Below, one piece after another: positions 33,531-46,200 of a stretch of 64,000 nucleotides of DNA. Every line of letters begins with the position of its first letter. Within the stretch, counting starts at the first letter, position 1. The translations under genes were made by a program, and so were the position numbers. Source of the stretch: Fomitopsis serialis (lineage: Eukaryota > Basidiomycota > Agaricomycetes > Polyporales > Fomitopsidaceae); the NCBI RefSeq assembly GCF_022376445.1, contig NW_025954964.1, positions 434,001-498,000 on the forward strand. Reading direction: 5' to 3'. The notes below the pieces were generated by a model. The model was not told the origin of the DNA. It did no database searches and was given only the letters and a program-made list of their open reading frames with translations.

Positions 33531-34656
33531 ACATCGCTCCGTCTTCACGTGCACGTACAGTAGCCCGCGCCTACGTAGGATAAGTGGCTTAACTTGTTTA
33601 GGGTTGGGGTTGGCACGCTGTGCACGTGCTGTTTCGCAGACGCCAATAGTAGTCGAGAATGAGTTGGGCCTATCTTACTATTATTGGGAAGTGTCCGGCA
33701 TGTGCCGCTCGACTGTTTCACCTCCCTCTTGCTCGCCTTTCACGACTGTGGTGACCACGAATGCCATGGCAAGGACAGCACTCCGGACACCCAGGACACC
33801 CAGCCCAGCCTCTGCACAACTGTGCTGCCTCCCTCACACTCACGTGGCCAAAACATTGGTAAGTTTACCTTCAGCTCCCTCCCTCCATCTGTCAACTTCC
33901 CTCCTGACTACTTAAGATCACTTTTCTTCGCGGGAGTGGGATGTCTGCAATGGTGCGCATATAGTCAAATGCACATGTACTGGCACTGACACTGTCTCAC
34001 TAACCTACCATTTCACTTGCCTGCTGTTCTGCTTGCCCGCTGTTCCGCTTGCCCACTATTCAGCTGTCCACAGTCCACAGTCCACAGTCCACCGCCGTCC
34101 GTCTCGCTTGCTCGCCCGTCATGTCTCTCATGCGCTATCTCGCTCACGTGTCAGGTCTCTCGCCTGCTGTCTCACTCACCTGCCCATTCTGTTTTCTGCT
34201 GTCCTGCTCACCCACAGTCCTGCTCCTCCGCCGTCTCACTGTCCGCCATCCTTGCGTGTCACGTGTCACGTCTGCTGTCTCGCTCGCGCGTCGGGTCTCT
34301 CACCTGCCGTCTCACTTAACTGTATACCCAAAACATCAACATCCACATGTATAGATGTTTGGCAAGCAATGTCTCACACCATGTCTCAGCAGATTTGATG
34401 GTCTGAGTTACGGGTGACAGTACAGGCGCACCACTGGTCCTGCCACTGGGATTGCCTGGATCAGACCACCGAACGAGGCCTTCCACGGGCAAGGAGAAGA
34501 CAGATGAGCTGAGTACGGTGGGGCAGAGAGTTGGTACCTAGGGTGTGAACATGTCGGGTCCTACCGTGGCAGTGACTGGCTGAATGTGTGCATGGAGATG
34601 CGAACGGTACCTGTAAACATTCGTTACACTGGGTACTGTACACCAAATAAGACTCT
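33531..34656. other. Low-complexity C/T-rich spacer
   Basis: From about 34017 to 34320 there are repeated CTGTCTCGCTC, CACGTGTCA and CACAGTC units. A (CACAGTC)n tract lies at about 34072-34091. All three forward frames stay open only because of the composition. No gene is supported. Confidence 0.55.
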
Positions 34657-37600
34657 ACTTGCTGGGGAGAGGGCCATAGCTGGCAGTACAATCCCTTTTG
34701 GGATACATGTCAGTTTGTGAAAAAACAAATTTTGACCACATCAGAAGTTAAGCTTGGCAAGACTGCTAGTATATTGTCTGCATAGAGTACTGACATATCT
34801 TCTGCATTTTGCACCATCCAGTTGCCATGTCATGGTATAAACATTCAGAGTAGCCTGCTAATTTATGAGGTTGTTTGAATGTGAGAATCATAGTTTGCAA
34901 TCATGAGGAATGTCCCAATTGAGTAAGTAATTGCATATTCATATGAGGCTCTCCATTGAGAACATGAATCTGTTCCTTACTTGGTGAATTGCCAAGTCAA
35001 TTACCATGATTACCAGAATACTAATGAACAGTATTACTGATTTGTGTTGATATTAAGATACAGGAAATAGCTTGGAAATGTTACAAAGAATTAATAAGCC
35101 TCTAGATAAACTGAGGAAGGGGAATCTGGGAGGTTGACTACAGTAACAACAACTCAGCTGGGACTTGCTGTCAGTGCTGTTGTACAAGTACTAGCCCTTG
35201 ATCAGAGAGAACTTCTGATACAGAAGGATGTCTTTCAATAGATTGTTAACAGTACTTCACTAAGTACAAACTAATCAACAGTGGAGAATGAAACCATTAT
35301 ACATAGGAGAAGTGTACCAGTAAGGAATTCTGTAAAAGGCCCTTCCAGAATTGATGTGTTGACTGTGCAGTTTGCTCTCAGCATTTGTACACCTAAGTGA
35401 ACACTTACCAGACACTGACCGGTAGTACAAGGCCATACTAAGGTATGTTACTGGATTGGAGCTCAGCCCACAGTTCTAAGCCAATAGTGATGGGCTAATG
35501 TATGATGTTAAGCAATGCACCACCATGGTGTGTGCCATCAAGACTAGTGGTAGATGAGATAAATGTTTGAACTTGCTCTTAGTGTTCCTTTTGTGAATTC
35601 CCCAAGTGCACTCCCTCCCTCTTAGCTACGTAAAATACTTCATAGAATCCTAGAAAATAGTAGAAGACTTGGTACACCATGGCACTCTCCAAGGCAATTC
35701 AAGATGCACAATAAGGCTCAAAAAGTAGGGAAAAAGCAAGGCAGGGGTATATGTGTTAATGATTGCCACTGATCATCAAGTGTGTGCTCTGTGAAACTGA
35801 GGCACCACATGGATGTTATCCTGAAACACTGGTGTAGCCCTATGAAAACTCAGAATTAGTGTACAGCTTGATGAGCCACTCATAGATTGCCTTCTAGCTG
35901 GAATATTATCATCAATATTCTGAATTAATAGTCACCCAGTAACAGCTTTCAAATCATCTGGTCACAAGGGGCCTAAGGAAAGTACTAGAAGCCTGGTCAT
36001 AGTCCAGTCAGTACATACACAATCAAGTGCTACAAAGCATAACAATGTGAGAAAAAAGATTGCCTGAATGTGGTGAGAAGGCATTGTGAATACTACAGTG
36101 AAGTCCATTCAAGGAGATGAAATAAAGATAACAAAGTGCAGGAATGATAACAACTGCTGCTCATCCTATTCAAAGACCACACATGCGAAATTTCTTGGAA
36201 AAAAAGCCTTTCAATGCCTTGTCCCTAACAACAGCCTGCATGCTAAGACTTGCACATGGGGTCATTGTTGAGTATTCTAGTAGCTCTCTGGTCATAAGTC
36301 TGAAGATTTCTAAATCTTCAGACACACTCCCAAGATAATTAATCACCAGTGTCATTTTCTGGCTGACTGTTTGTTATTATGTGTGCACATACAATGGTAC
36401 TATATTTGGATGAGACACCATATTTTTCATGTTGACATTCCACTGGCATGGCAGATACCATCCAGGATCAACTGCCAAATGGATGCTAGTAGGTAGGCAC
36501 ACTGCCACATATTTCCAATGCTGTTCAAATATCACACATGTTCACACCCTGGTGCAAAGTGTTATTTTTCCACTTTCCATACAAAATGAAAGGGCCCAGC
36601 ATGAGTAAATAACATTCTATAATCACATGTAAAAAGAGACAGTTGCAGCAAATGAGAGCACTCCCCAAGTCATATTATTGACTGGAGATCTATAAAAGGA
36701 CAGCTTATATTGGCTCATAAGTCCATTGTAGTTCTTCACTGTTGCTTAGTAAGCAATGCAAGTCTACATTATTTCCAGGCTCCCTCTGAGCCCCATCAGG
36801 AAGAAATCACAGCATACACTGCAATAGTATGAGTGCTAGTAGACATTGCACAAACAGACACCATTGTCAATACATTCTATATGAACAAGTCAAGAACTGC
36901 CTACTCTATCTCCACATACCAAGGGCCATTGCATGAGAATAGGATGATGGTAGTGCATACAGACATTAGATACGCTCCAGGAAAACATCATGAGGAATTA
37001 ACAACTAAGCATAGCACCATCATACTGTATAATTGGCACTGCTTCATAGACATGCTTATACTGGACTGGTACAATAGAGCTGCTGACATCAGGCTATATA
37101 CATGATCTCTGCATTAGCAAATCTGAGATGTACTGTCTGTCATGCATGAGCCTACAACAGTCAGCACAATATGAAGTCATGGGATTGTCTGATTTTATCT
37201 TATTTCCTATTATTTATCTAGCATTGCAGAGACCATCAAAAACTTTGATATACTATGTGTGGCAATGTGGTGGCCCCACTTCATGACATTGCTAGCCTAT
37301 AGATTTTCTAGCAACAGTAGTAAATGCACAACACAACTTGTACAATGTCTTTCTATCACTTTCTAGGAGCAGTACAGTGTGAAAAAGCTCTGTGAACCCA
37401 TAATATTTTCGCATGTGACACAGAGTCAATATTATGAATATACTCAGCATTAACTGTGGCCTTTGTGTCACAGGTATTCACCATTTTCTGCATATGCCAT
37501 TGCCTGCCCAAGGGTTTACACAGAAGCCAATCAATACTTACAGCAAGCAGTACAAGGTGAGTGGAATCATACAGAATATTCTCTTGTTTCATCCGCATTT

Positions 37601-38577
37601 TCTGAGCCCAGACACAGCAGGTAACTCAGACTTTCCATTTTTGGAAGGTCAGTTACCAGATATGGCATGTTTCAGGTCTCATATAGCCACACAATTCACA
37701 GGAAGTTGGTAAGCATCACAGGAAGCATAAACAATGTGATAGAACCAGTGTGTACAGAGGCATATGTATTTGCTTTTGCTTTGTGAATGGTGCCATATTT
37801 ATATGAATCTATGGGAAGGCATAATATGTACTGCCTCTCTGACATCATATATATGACTGGGAATATTACCAATTGTTTTCGAATTTTTGGGAGACCATAG
37901 CACAGCAAATACAGTGTCACTAATGCGCTTGTGGCTTGCATTCAAACTCAGCCCAACAGCTTGGCAGTCTGCCTTTTGGGGCCCATTGAACAGTTGAACT
38001 AAACAGAACAGCCTAGGATCCTCTCTGGAGTTGCCAGTCCCTGAGAATTCCAGGTGATAGTGGTGCTTACAAGATGGACCAAGATCACTGAAAGAGTGGC
38101 TTGTATCAGGATATGCATGGGTCACTCTGCATTATCATATTTTTCTGCCATATGGGAGCCTCAACAGTCAACTTAATATGAATCCATAGTACCATCTGAT
38201 TTTGTTCTGATTTTTCTGCTAGTTATCCAGTCCTGCAGAGGCCATGCATGGCCAACTTCCCAAATGGGCAGGATACTAACCATATATGGCAGTTTTGTAT
38301 GTTTAATATCCCCCACTCTCATACATGTAAGAACTGTCTAGTACAAGCATCATATACACACCAAGATTTGCCTATATCCCCCAGTATCACTTGCCAAGGT
38401 CAGTAATCTGTGAAAAACAACAAGAACACCTATTCTGGGCACCCCTGTCAGTACGACTCCGCTTCGGCAGCGGGCGCTTAATTTGGCGCTTAGCAAGCGA
38501 TGTAAGTGCACACTGTTACTGCAGCAAAACTGGCTTGTTTTGGGCTCGGAAAAGTGCAGGAAAATCGGAACATATTC
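34657..38577 (-). mobile_element. A/B-family element, copy 3 (truncated)
   Basis: Starts with the B terminus in reverse complement (ACTTGCTGGGGAGAGGG) and is collinear with 11272-15380 of copy 2. Similarity ends near 38577, before the A terminus. An internal deletion of about 215 bp joins the equivalent of 15015 to the equivalent of 15238 (at about 38453). It removes the left part of the 44-bp palindrome. There are no genes. The breakpoint at 38577 abuts the DUF6532-type gene. Confidence 0.75.
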
Positions 38578-40262
38578 TTACACGACCATCGGTAAGTCAA
38601 AGACCACCGCTTCTGCCAAGAAGGCAGCAAGCAGCCAGAAGGCCAGCAGTTCACGCAAGCAGCTGAGGGATACTGACAATGATGATGATGATGATGGCAA
38701 CAACAACAACAACGAGACGATGACGACAGCAATGGTGCCTACAACGAAGACGATCTCAGTGTCCACAGCTCAGACGAGGATGTTGGCGGTGACCAGCTAA
38801 TCGATGAAGACGACTCGGAGATGGTAAGTCTTCCATCTGACTAGACATCCACAGAATGTTTGAGCCTGGCCAGGTTGTCACACAGGGGAAGGACAAGAAG
38901 TCCGCGAGGGCCAAGAACACCAGCGTGTCAAGTTAGCGGACCTCCCTCCCAAGATCCGTGCCCTTGCCATTGTTGCTCAAAACTTGCTCCACCTCACCCT
39001 CGCGCTCGAGTCGGCCTGGACCAGCGACTCCAACATCTACAGCCCACGCCTGCTCGCAAACATCAACCTTACAGCCTAGGCTCTCAAAGACGCATGCAAG
39101 GGCAAGAATAAGGATGCGCGGGAGGAGAAGGAACTTAGGTAGGCATATGTGAAGGTGCAGGTGGGGGAGGGTGACAAGGGAAATCATCTGCAGATGTCAG
39201 TGAATACCGTGGTGAGTCTCTCAATGTATTCAGTCTTCAGTTACGTAGTGAGGTTGGTCAGGTGTGGGCGGTGGCTGCGCAGTTGCACAACGAGGTGAAG
39301 AAGAAGGCTAAGACTGTGGTTGAACACGCGTATGGCTTGAACATACACTCAAAGCAGTGGTGTGTAGCTCTCGCAACATGGCTCCTCAAGACCCATCCAA
39401 TGCGGGTGAATGGTGTAAAGCATGACATCCCGAACTTCGTGTTTGGGGACATGGAGCTTTTGTGGAATAAGGACAGGCTCGACACTAAGGTGCGTCCGAT
39501 GCTCCATGTTTGTATTCTCAACAACACTGAGACCCACCAGAAATGCCGTGTGAGCCCTGAGCAGCTGTTCCGCCACCCAGTGATCTCCAAAATTATAGTG
39601 CAGCAATGGTTCGTGGGGAACGGTGGTGCCAGTCAAGCAGTCCATCGCTTCCGTGAGGTGCCCGACAACCTCATCTGCCTCGTGTGCAACTCGGTGAGTG
39701 GACACAGTATTTCTCTTCAGTATATTGCTAACCAGTTGCTGGAATCAGATCGAGCTTGGGCTCAAGGAAGCCATTAGCTCAACTCAGATTATGTTCACAA
39801 ACAGGCAGTTTGCTCCAAAGTATGTAGTCGCCGTCTCTCAACTTAACTCACTGACGACTGTGAGCCTAGGTGGGATAGTCTCATGACTATACTGGAGGCC
39901 ATGCAAGAGAACACGCCTGACTACTACCACGACCTCAAGACGTACATTTGGGGCCGTATCAGGTGAGTCAGTTGCGTTCAGAAAAGAGCCACTGATCAAG
40001 AATGATCTGCAGTCAGCGTGTCGACAGCATCACCAGCAATCAGTCGGACGACGAGCCAGACGAGAACTTCATGGACTGGACAACTTTGCAACAGGCCGCG
40101 AAGCCGGCATCACCATCCAGACCTGCCAGTGGGCCATCAACATTGCGTCCAACCACAGCAAAACTGTCCTCGGTGAAACTGTCCTCTTCAAGAGCCGCTG
40201 CGAAGTCAGCGCGGACCACTGAGCAAGAGAAGGACAGCGAGGTTGACGAGCTGCAAGCCTGA
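38578..40262 (+). pseudogene. DUF6532-family protein gene, decayed
   Basis: The start is a Lys/Ser-rich and Asp/Asn-repeat region (38590-38822, with GAT and AAC microsatellites) that ends at a GTAAGT donor. Next come VKLADLPPKIRALAIVAQN, LTLALESAWTSDSNIYSPRL, and an in-frame TAG at 39077-39079. After an intron ending near 39255 follow QVWAVAAQLHNEVKKKAKTV, VEHAYGLN, LFRHPVISKIIVQQWFVG and LICLVCNS. After a second intron comes IELGLKEAISSTQIMF, then RWDSLMTILEAMQENTPDYY. The last exon ends ...SEVDELQA at 40262. The order of these blocks matches DUF6532 proteins, which are numerous in Agaricomycetes and have no known function. The stop and a frameshift in the acidic repeat suggest a pseudogene. 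Confidence 0.68.
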
Positions 40263-43106
40263 GGTATGATATTAGAAGACATGGTAGTATATTGATGTTC
40301 ATTAACCTTCTCCTGCAGATGAACGGGATCCGGTCGGCGAAGGTCATACATAGGCAGGGTGATGGTAAGGAAGGAGGAGACAGTGAGGGGGGCTCGTCCA
40401 CTTAGTGAGTGCCATAGTGTTCTACAGTTCGTGCGTATGAGTTCCAAGGTGAGTACTGTACGTAGTATCTGGGTTATGCACCACTGAAGACTGTTCCTAG
40501 GCATATATCCTACCAATCCATCAACACTCCCTTGGACTACTAGAGTACATATCTCAGTCGACATCAACGTTTCTTCTGCTTCTGCCATCTGTCTCGCCTC
40601 ACGCGGTGTGTATTTTGGAGTGTAGTAGTGATATCCTGTATAGTAGTCCATCTGTACTGTTGTATTAGTATCAGCCCAAAGCCACTATGATTTGCACAAC
40701 CTAAGACACAAAAGAACTGTCTGTCATAAAAGTCAATCAAGTGAATCATTGTGCAAAAAGACATGAAAGTGCTACATGCCATTGAGGCATTATGTGTCTT
40801 GAATGTGTGGACAAATATCCAAAGACAGTCAAGAATCTATTGTAATAAAGCATAGGATGTGCTCAATGTATCTGGCCACCATGCAAGGCTACAAAGACTT
40901 TTTGAGACTTTGAACGTAAATAAAGAAGGGAGGTTGTCTTTGTGCCTTGGTTTACCTTTTCATCCTTGAAAGTCCTGAAAGCAAATCCGATTTTTCCTGA
41001 TGCACTTAGTCGCGCTGTGACATGCATCCACTGCAGGTAAGTAACCTACATATGTTGCCTATGAACTAGTCCCACCTCCGTGCGGCTATGACATTTGGGA
41101 TGCTATAGTTACAAAATGAGGAATAGGTGGTACTCGTAAATACAGCAGGCTGCTGTCAATGTGTCTTGTGCATAGCCTACTTAGATCACTGTCAACAGAT
41201 GACTTGCCAAATAAGGACATGTGATGAGGTGCTGTGGCCACATCCCCATACAGTCCACTTGTGGTGAGCCTGTTCAACTTGAAGATATAGACCCATTGAA
41301 TGGCGAGAATGCATGCTATTTCCTATGCAAGAAGGGCCTTGCATGGCATCTTTTTGGCCAAATTGCAATTGCGGGCACCGAGTGAATCACAATGCATTGC
41401 CTGAGAAATTACATAGGCAGCATGTGGTGGATGTGTTGAGTGTGAATCACTCCCAACTCTGTGGTCGCATTAGCTCTAATCGTAGGGTGTATATCCAGCT
41501 GGAGCATAGTGCACAGTGGTCTGGTGTTATGATTGCCAATATGTATATACCAACTGTGTTCCGTACCGCCATTGAGCCCGATGAGGCAAGCCACACCGCA
41601 ACTTGCATGACATTGCGCGTTGCACGCAACGGCTCTCCCCGTGGATTGGACCTTTTGACCAGAAATGGCACATTGGTCATGTGACTGCAAAAATGCGGTC
41701 AAAATGCACAGAATATTCATTCTGAGGACAAAAGCTACTGATTTGGGCCCAGAAAAATCGCATAAATCCCCAGTAAATTGGAGGACCCCGGTGCAGCTAT
41801 TCTAGAGTACTGTGACATCATATGAAGCCAATATTTCCCTGTGTACAGGTGCATCAAGGCTGCCAGTCAGCTTTCAAGATACAGTACCACATTGGGTGGT
41901 ACCTGTAGCCACTCTATAATATCTTGGAGTGATTTGCTCAGAATGAGAGCATAATGTTGGATGTTTGAGGATTCAGACAGCATGAAATTGTATCCAGTAC
42001 ATATGTTGCTTCCTGAGTTAGAGCTTGATCTCTGTAGGATTCAATATGCCCCCACTGGATGCACACTGGGAAGCAAAACTATCCTTCACATATTAGCTCT
42101 GGAAAATCAGTGCTGACACGTGGTGTCTCGCCCCCAACTTGCAGCTATTAGACTGGGGTGTCAAACACCAGGGTTTCACATCTGCATGGATGCTCTGAGC
42201 TTTGCTGGGTTCCCCTCAGGCCTTTGTGTATCAGGCAATACTACCTTTGGCAGACCCCGGAACAGCTCCCACCATTCTTCTGTTCTTTGGTGATAGAGGG
42301 GGGCTGTAGCCAGTACTTCAAAGCTTTGCTTGAAGGTGTGCTGTCCCCTTCCTCTCATCCCATATGTGTTCTGAGATACTGATGGCAAAAGCCAAACTCT
42401 ATACTGTGGAGATCCAGACCTTGGAGCCTGAGCTCACCAAGGTTTCTCTGTCATCAAAGCTTCCTCTGGTTTGTTCTACTGTTGCTGATGGCCTCATCAG
42501 CAACTGTGCTGACAATGTCAGTGTGTTCTTCACAAGTGAGGGGTATGAGGCTGGCAGCCAACTTGAGGCCCTGTATTTCTGCACACTTGCAGGAGGTGGA
42601 GGGCCTCCAATCACCACAAAGGGGCCTGCATTTGCAGGCTCCATAAAGGCATGTCCCTTATCTTATGCCCTCCTTGCCAGTGTCCTTCTGACAAATGGGC
42701 AGGACATGCTGGAGGCAGCTGAGCCTCCCATTCCACTTCAGTGGAAGCTTGTTTTTGGTGGCAAATCCATGGGGTTGGTCAAAACGGCTGGCCCAGACAA
42801 TGCAGCACATCTGGTTACTGCTCTCCTGGGGGCCCATTTCAATCAGCTCGAGCGGGACAAGACACTCCAGTTGGACTTTGTGGCCAAAGATAACCACAAC
42901 AGCTCTGCCTTTCAGGCCAAGGCCCTTGTGGGGCCCTTTGGAGGAAGATTGGCCCACATCCCCTCCTAGTGCTCGTGGAATGGGTGGCTGCCCATGTTGT
43001 TCTCCCAGAACATGGGAGATTGTCAAGATGGGAGGTGTCAGTCTCCATCTCTGTGAGCTTCCCTTGCCCTCCACCTCGGACCAATTCCTCATTGTTGTTT
43101 GTCTTG
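40263..43106. repeat. AT-rich repeat-derived DNA
   Basis: From about 41660 to 41880 the sequence matches 7900-8150 in reverse complement, including the TGGGCCCAAAA and TCAGAATGA blocks. The block near 41950-42010 is related to 7700-7760 and 43230-43272. No A or B terminus was found in it apart from the A terminus at 43107. One long open frame (42364-42969) is listed separately. Confidence 0.45.
42364..42969 (+). CDS. Unrecognised 201-codon open frame in repeat DNA
   Basis: The product starts MCSEILMAKAKLYTVEIQTL, continues LICUT-free through LEPELTKVSLSSKLPLVCST and ends GPFGGRLAHIPS. No family is recognised, no signal peptide or membrane segment is obvious, and no intron signals were identified. 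The frame has no stop over 606 nt in DNA where neighbouring frames are broken, which is the only support for coding. It may be a captured host gene fragment or chance. Confidence 0.3.
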   Translation: MCSEILMAKAKLYTVEIQTLEPELTKVSLSSKLPLVCSTVADGLISNCADNVSVFFTSEGYEAGSQLEALYFCTLAGGGGPPITTKGPAFAGSIKACPLSYALLASVLLTNGQDMLEAAEPPIPLQWKLVFGGKSMGLVKTAGPDNAAHLVTALLGAHFNQLERDKTLQLDFVAKDNHNSSAFQAKALVGPFGGRLAHIPS

Positions 43107-43274
43107 TTATGATCCCTGAGGTACGAAGGAATTGTTCTTATGACTGGAGGAAATGTAACACTTAGCATGGAGCCCAATGTGGCAGGTTTTTCCCACAGTG
43201 CACATGACTGTTGAGAGCACAATTTTTTATGTTTGAGGATTGAGACAGTGTGATATTGAAATATGCAGTACATA

Positions 43275-46200
43275 CAGTGTACTACCACTCCTTTACCCAG
43301 ACAATCAATATATTCAACCGCTATCGCCCCCATCCACGGTGGTCACGAAAATACCATCACAAAATGTCTTTGGTAGTACTCAGAGTACACTCACCGAGAT
43401 TTGAGACCACAGAGTGTGTCACTGTAGTACAGTACTGCAATCAGGGGAAGGTAACAATGTGTAATGTGAATCGGACCTTTACCCAGCGTGACGATGGTGT
43501 GACTTATACCATATGTAGTATCGCTTCTGGCGTCTAGCCGTCACTCTCCAACGACTCCTCGCCATCGATCTCCTTGTCTACGTCTTCCTCCACTTCCCCT
43601 GCTTGTTCCCTCGCCTCGTCAACAGCAGCACTACCATCAACTTGCTGTTCAGCAATATCTGCAAGGCTCTTTGGCTTCCGCAGCTTTTTGTTGAACAAGG
43701 AGTGATGTGGCGTAGCTGAAGGCAAGACTACAAAGAAGCAAACAAGGGACTGTTAGAATGGAGGACTTACAACAGATCTCAAAGCTACTGAGAGGGAAGA
43801 CTCAGAGAGGCGTAGAACGAGAGGAGAGATCGTTACATTACAGGGGCATCCAGCCCAGTATATATACACATGAGAGAGCCATCACATGATCGTACAGTAA
43901 GCGTAATAGCATGACATCGTAATGGTGCAATGAGCAATGATGCGATGATTGCACCATGGATAGAATGTACTGGAAAGGACTGGACAGGACCGGAAGGGAA
44001 TCTGGACAGTCCTAGAACATGATATCATAGTGATGTCATGGTGATGTCATCAAGGAACGTGCTGGAACATCCTGGAAAGTACTGGAAGGTAGTGGAATGT
44101 TCCGTACAAGTCTAGAACAGATCATGTGCTACAGGTCTGGATCAAGTCCGTAAGAAATGTATGTAATATGTAGCAACGAAGAACATAAGTCCATAACGGG
44201 TAAAGGATAAGTCCTATCCCGTAGTGTAACACCCAAAATAGTCGAAGTTCAACACTTTTTGGGTGCTTTTGGAAGATGCTTCTTTGCCACCCCCTCAGCT
44301 TGTAACCTCTCACATTCCTTCTCCCAAGCATCCCTCGTGTGTGCATGCTCCTCGCACAACTGCTTCCATCTCTCCTGCAAGATTGTGGTCTCTGTCTTCT
44401 TCGTCTTGTGCATGTTAGCGCGCTGTACCTTTGCTGCCGCCTCCTCCATCCGGCCCTCCTTGATTGCATCGACTTTCACTATGAACTCGCGATTGGTGAG
44501 ATGGCGACCCTTCCTATCTTCGAACAAGACAGCACGGTCTGTCTTTCCCTTGTTTTCTTTTGTATGGAGCGCCTGATTGAGCTTCTGTGCATAGAGATCT
44601 TGGATAACAAGCTGGGCTTGTGCAGCTTCCAAAGCTGTCTCGCACACAAGGCGGAGGCTTTCAGTGAGGCATTTGATCCTGTCTTGCATCTCTGCTTTGG
44701 ATGGATCTGCTAATGGGGTTGATAGCAGGCTCCAGTTGGGCTCTGGCAGCCTTGGCACCTTGCCAAAAATGGGTGGTGTGATCGTCTGCGAGGAGGTAAG
44801 AGGTGTCCTTGATATGAGGAATGATCCTGATGACAACTTTGCCAGATTTTCACTCATCAGGCGGGCACGCTTGGATGGAGTGTCGACAAAAGTGGCAGAT
44901 GAGCTCTGTGGATGGGACCTTGGAGTCGGGAGATGATCCATGTGAAGTCAGCACCAGTTGACGGTGTATGGGGGTGTGTGACAATTTGGGAAGAATGGAT
45001 GAACCAGGCGTCGGCGAGCCTTGTGGTGAGATGGATGAATGGGGTGCATGATGTGGAGTGTCTGTGCGTGCAGCATGTGCAGCCAGCGACTCTCTGCGCC
45101 AAGATTGCATCACTGTACGGACAGGACTCATCTGGGCAAGCGGGAAGGCACCCTGTGTCGATGTTGCATACTCGGCTTCATCTGATCAGGCGAGATGACC
45201 TCGGGATTAAACGGGTGAATACCCATCTTCTCGAATGCCGAACGGACAGTCTCCGGCGTGAAGGCCTGTACAAATGCCTTCCCGAATGTCTCAGTGAAGT
45301 CGCCCTTCTTGACACCGTGTTTGTGGTGTTCCTCAAACCGCCTGATCTCCTCCTTCCAGATCTCCTTCATCCGTGCAAAACACATGACATCAAGGCCTTG
45401 TAATGCATGGGTGCAGTGTGGAGGGTAGGCGAGGATAATGATGTTGTTTTGGATGGCATAATTGAGTATTTTGCTCATGTAGTGGGAACTATGACCATCG
45501 ACAATGAGTACTCATGGCCGTCTGGCTGCTTTGTCCTTTGTCTGTGCATCGAAGTCTTTGACAAACCATGACATAGCAATCTCGCCATCTGTCCAGCCAT
45601 TCTCGGAGTGACAGAAACTAGAAAACAGTGAATATAGTTCATGTACCATCAAAATTAGGTATACACACGATGCACCACTGACATTGTTCTGTTGCCAAGA
45701 AGACTGGAACTTCTTGGCTTTGAAGATGATCGTCGGCTTCAATGTAGTACCATCAGCACAGATAGTGATGAGCGCGGTGACATTCTCCCAATCACTGTTC
45801 CCTTGATTATGTTGGACTTTTGTCCCTCGCCGACCGATGACCTTCCGCCTCCCCTGATCGGAGGGTGGGAAGCCACTCTTGTCCATGCCATAGATGTCCT
45901 CGGCTCATATGCCCAGGCCAACAAGCCACTTCTCCACGAGCTCAAACCAACTTTTGACATTCTCGGGATTGAGTGCCCGTGCCCTCTCTGTGGCTAATGG
46001 CCTGCTCCAGTGCGTCTGAAGCTCGTGTTCATGCCAAGTCAGAAATCAGCCCACCCATCCTTTGCCAACCTCCTCGAAACCCTCGAGTCCATGCTTTGCA
46101 TGCAAGATAGCATTTACATGTTTATGAATGTTGGGGCAATCCAATGGAAACCCGTGGTCGGCTGACTCGAGTAAGAAACCCATGAGGACTGCTTCCTCTG

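Noticed and set aside
34017..34398. Three overlapping open frames
   Set aside because: All arise from C/T-rich repeated words. The products are low-complexity Ser/Pro/Cys sequences.
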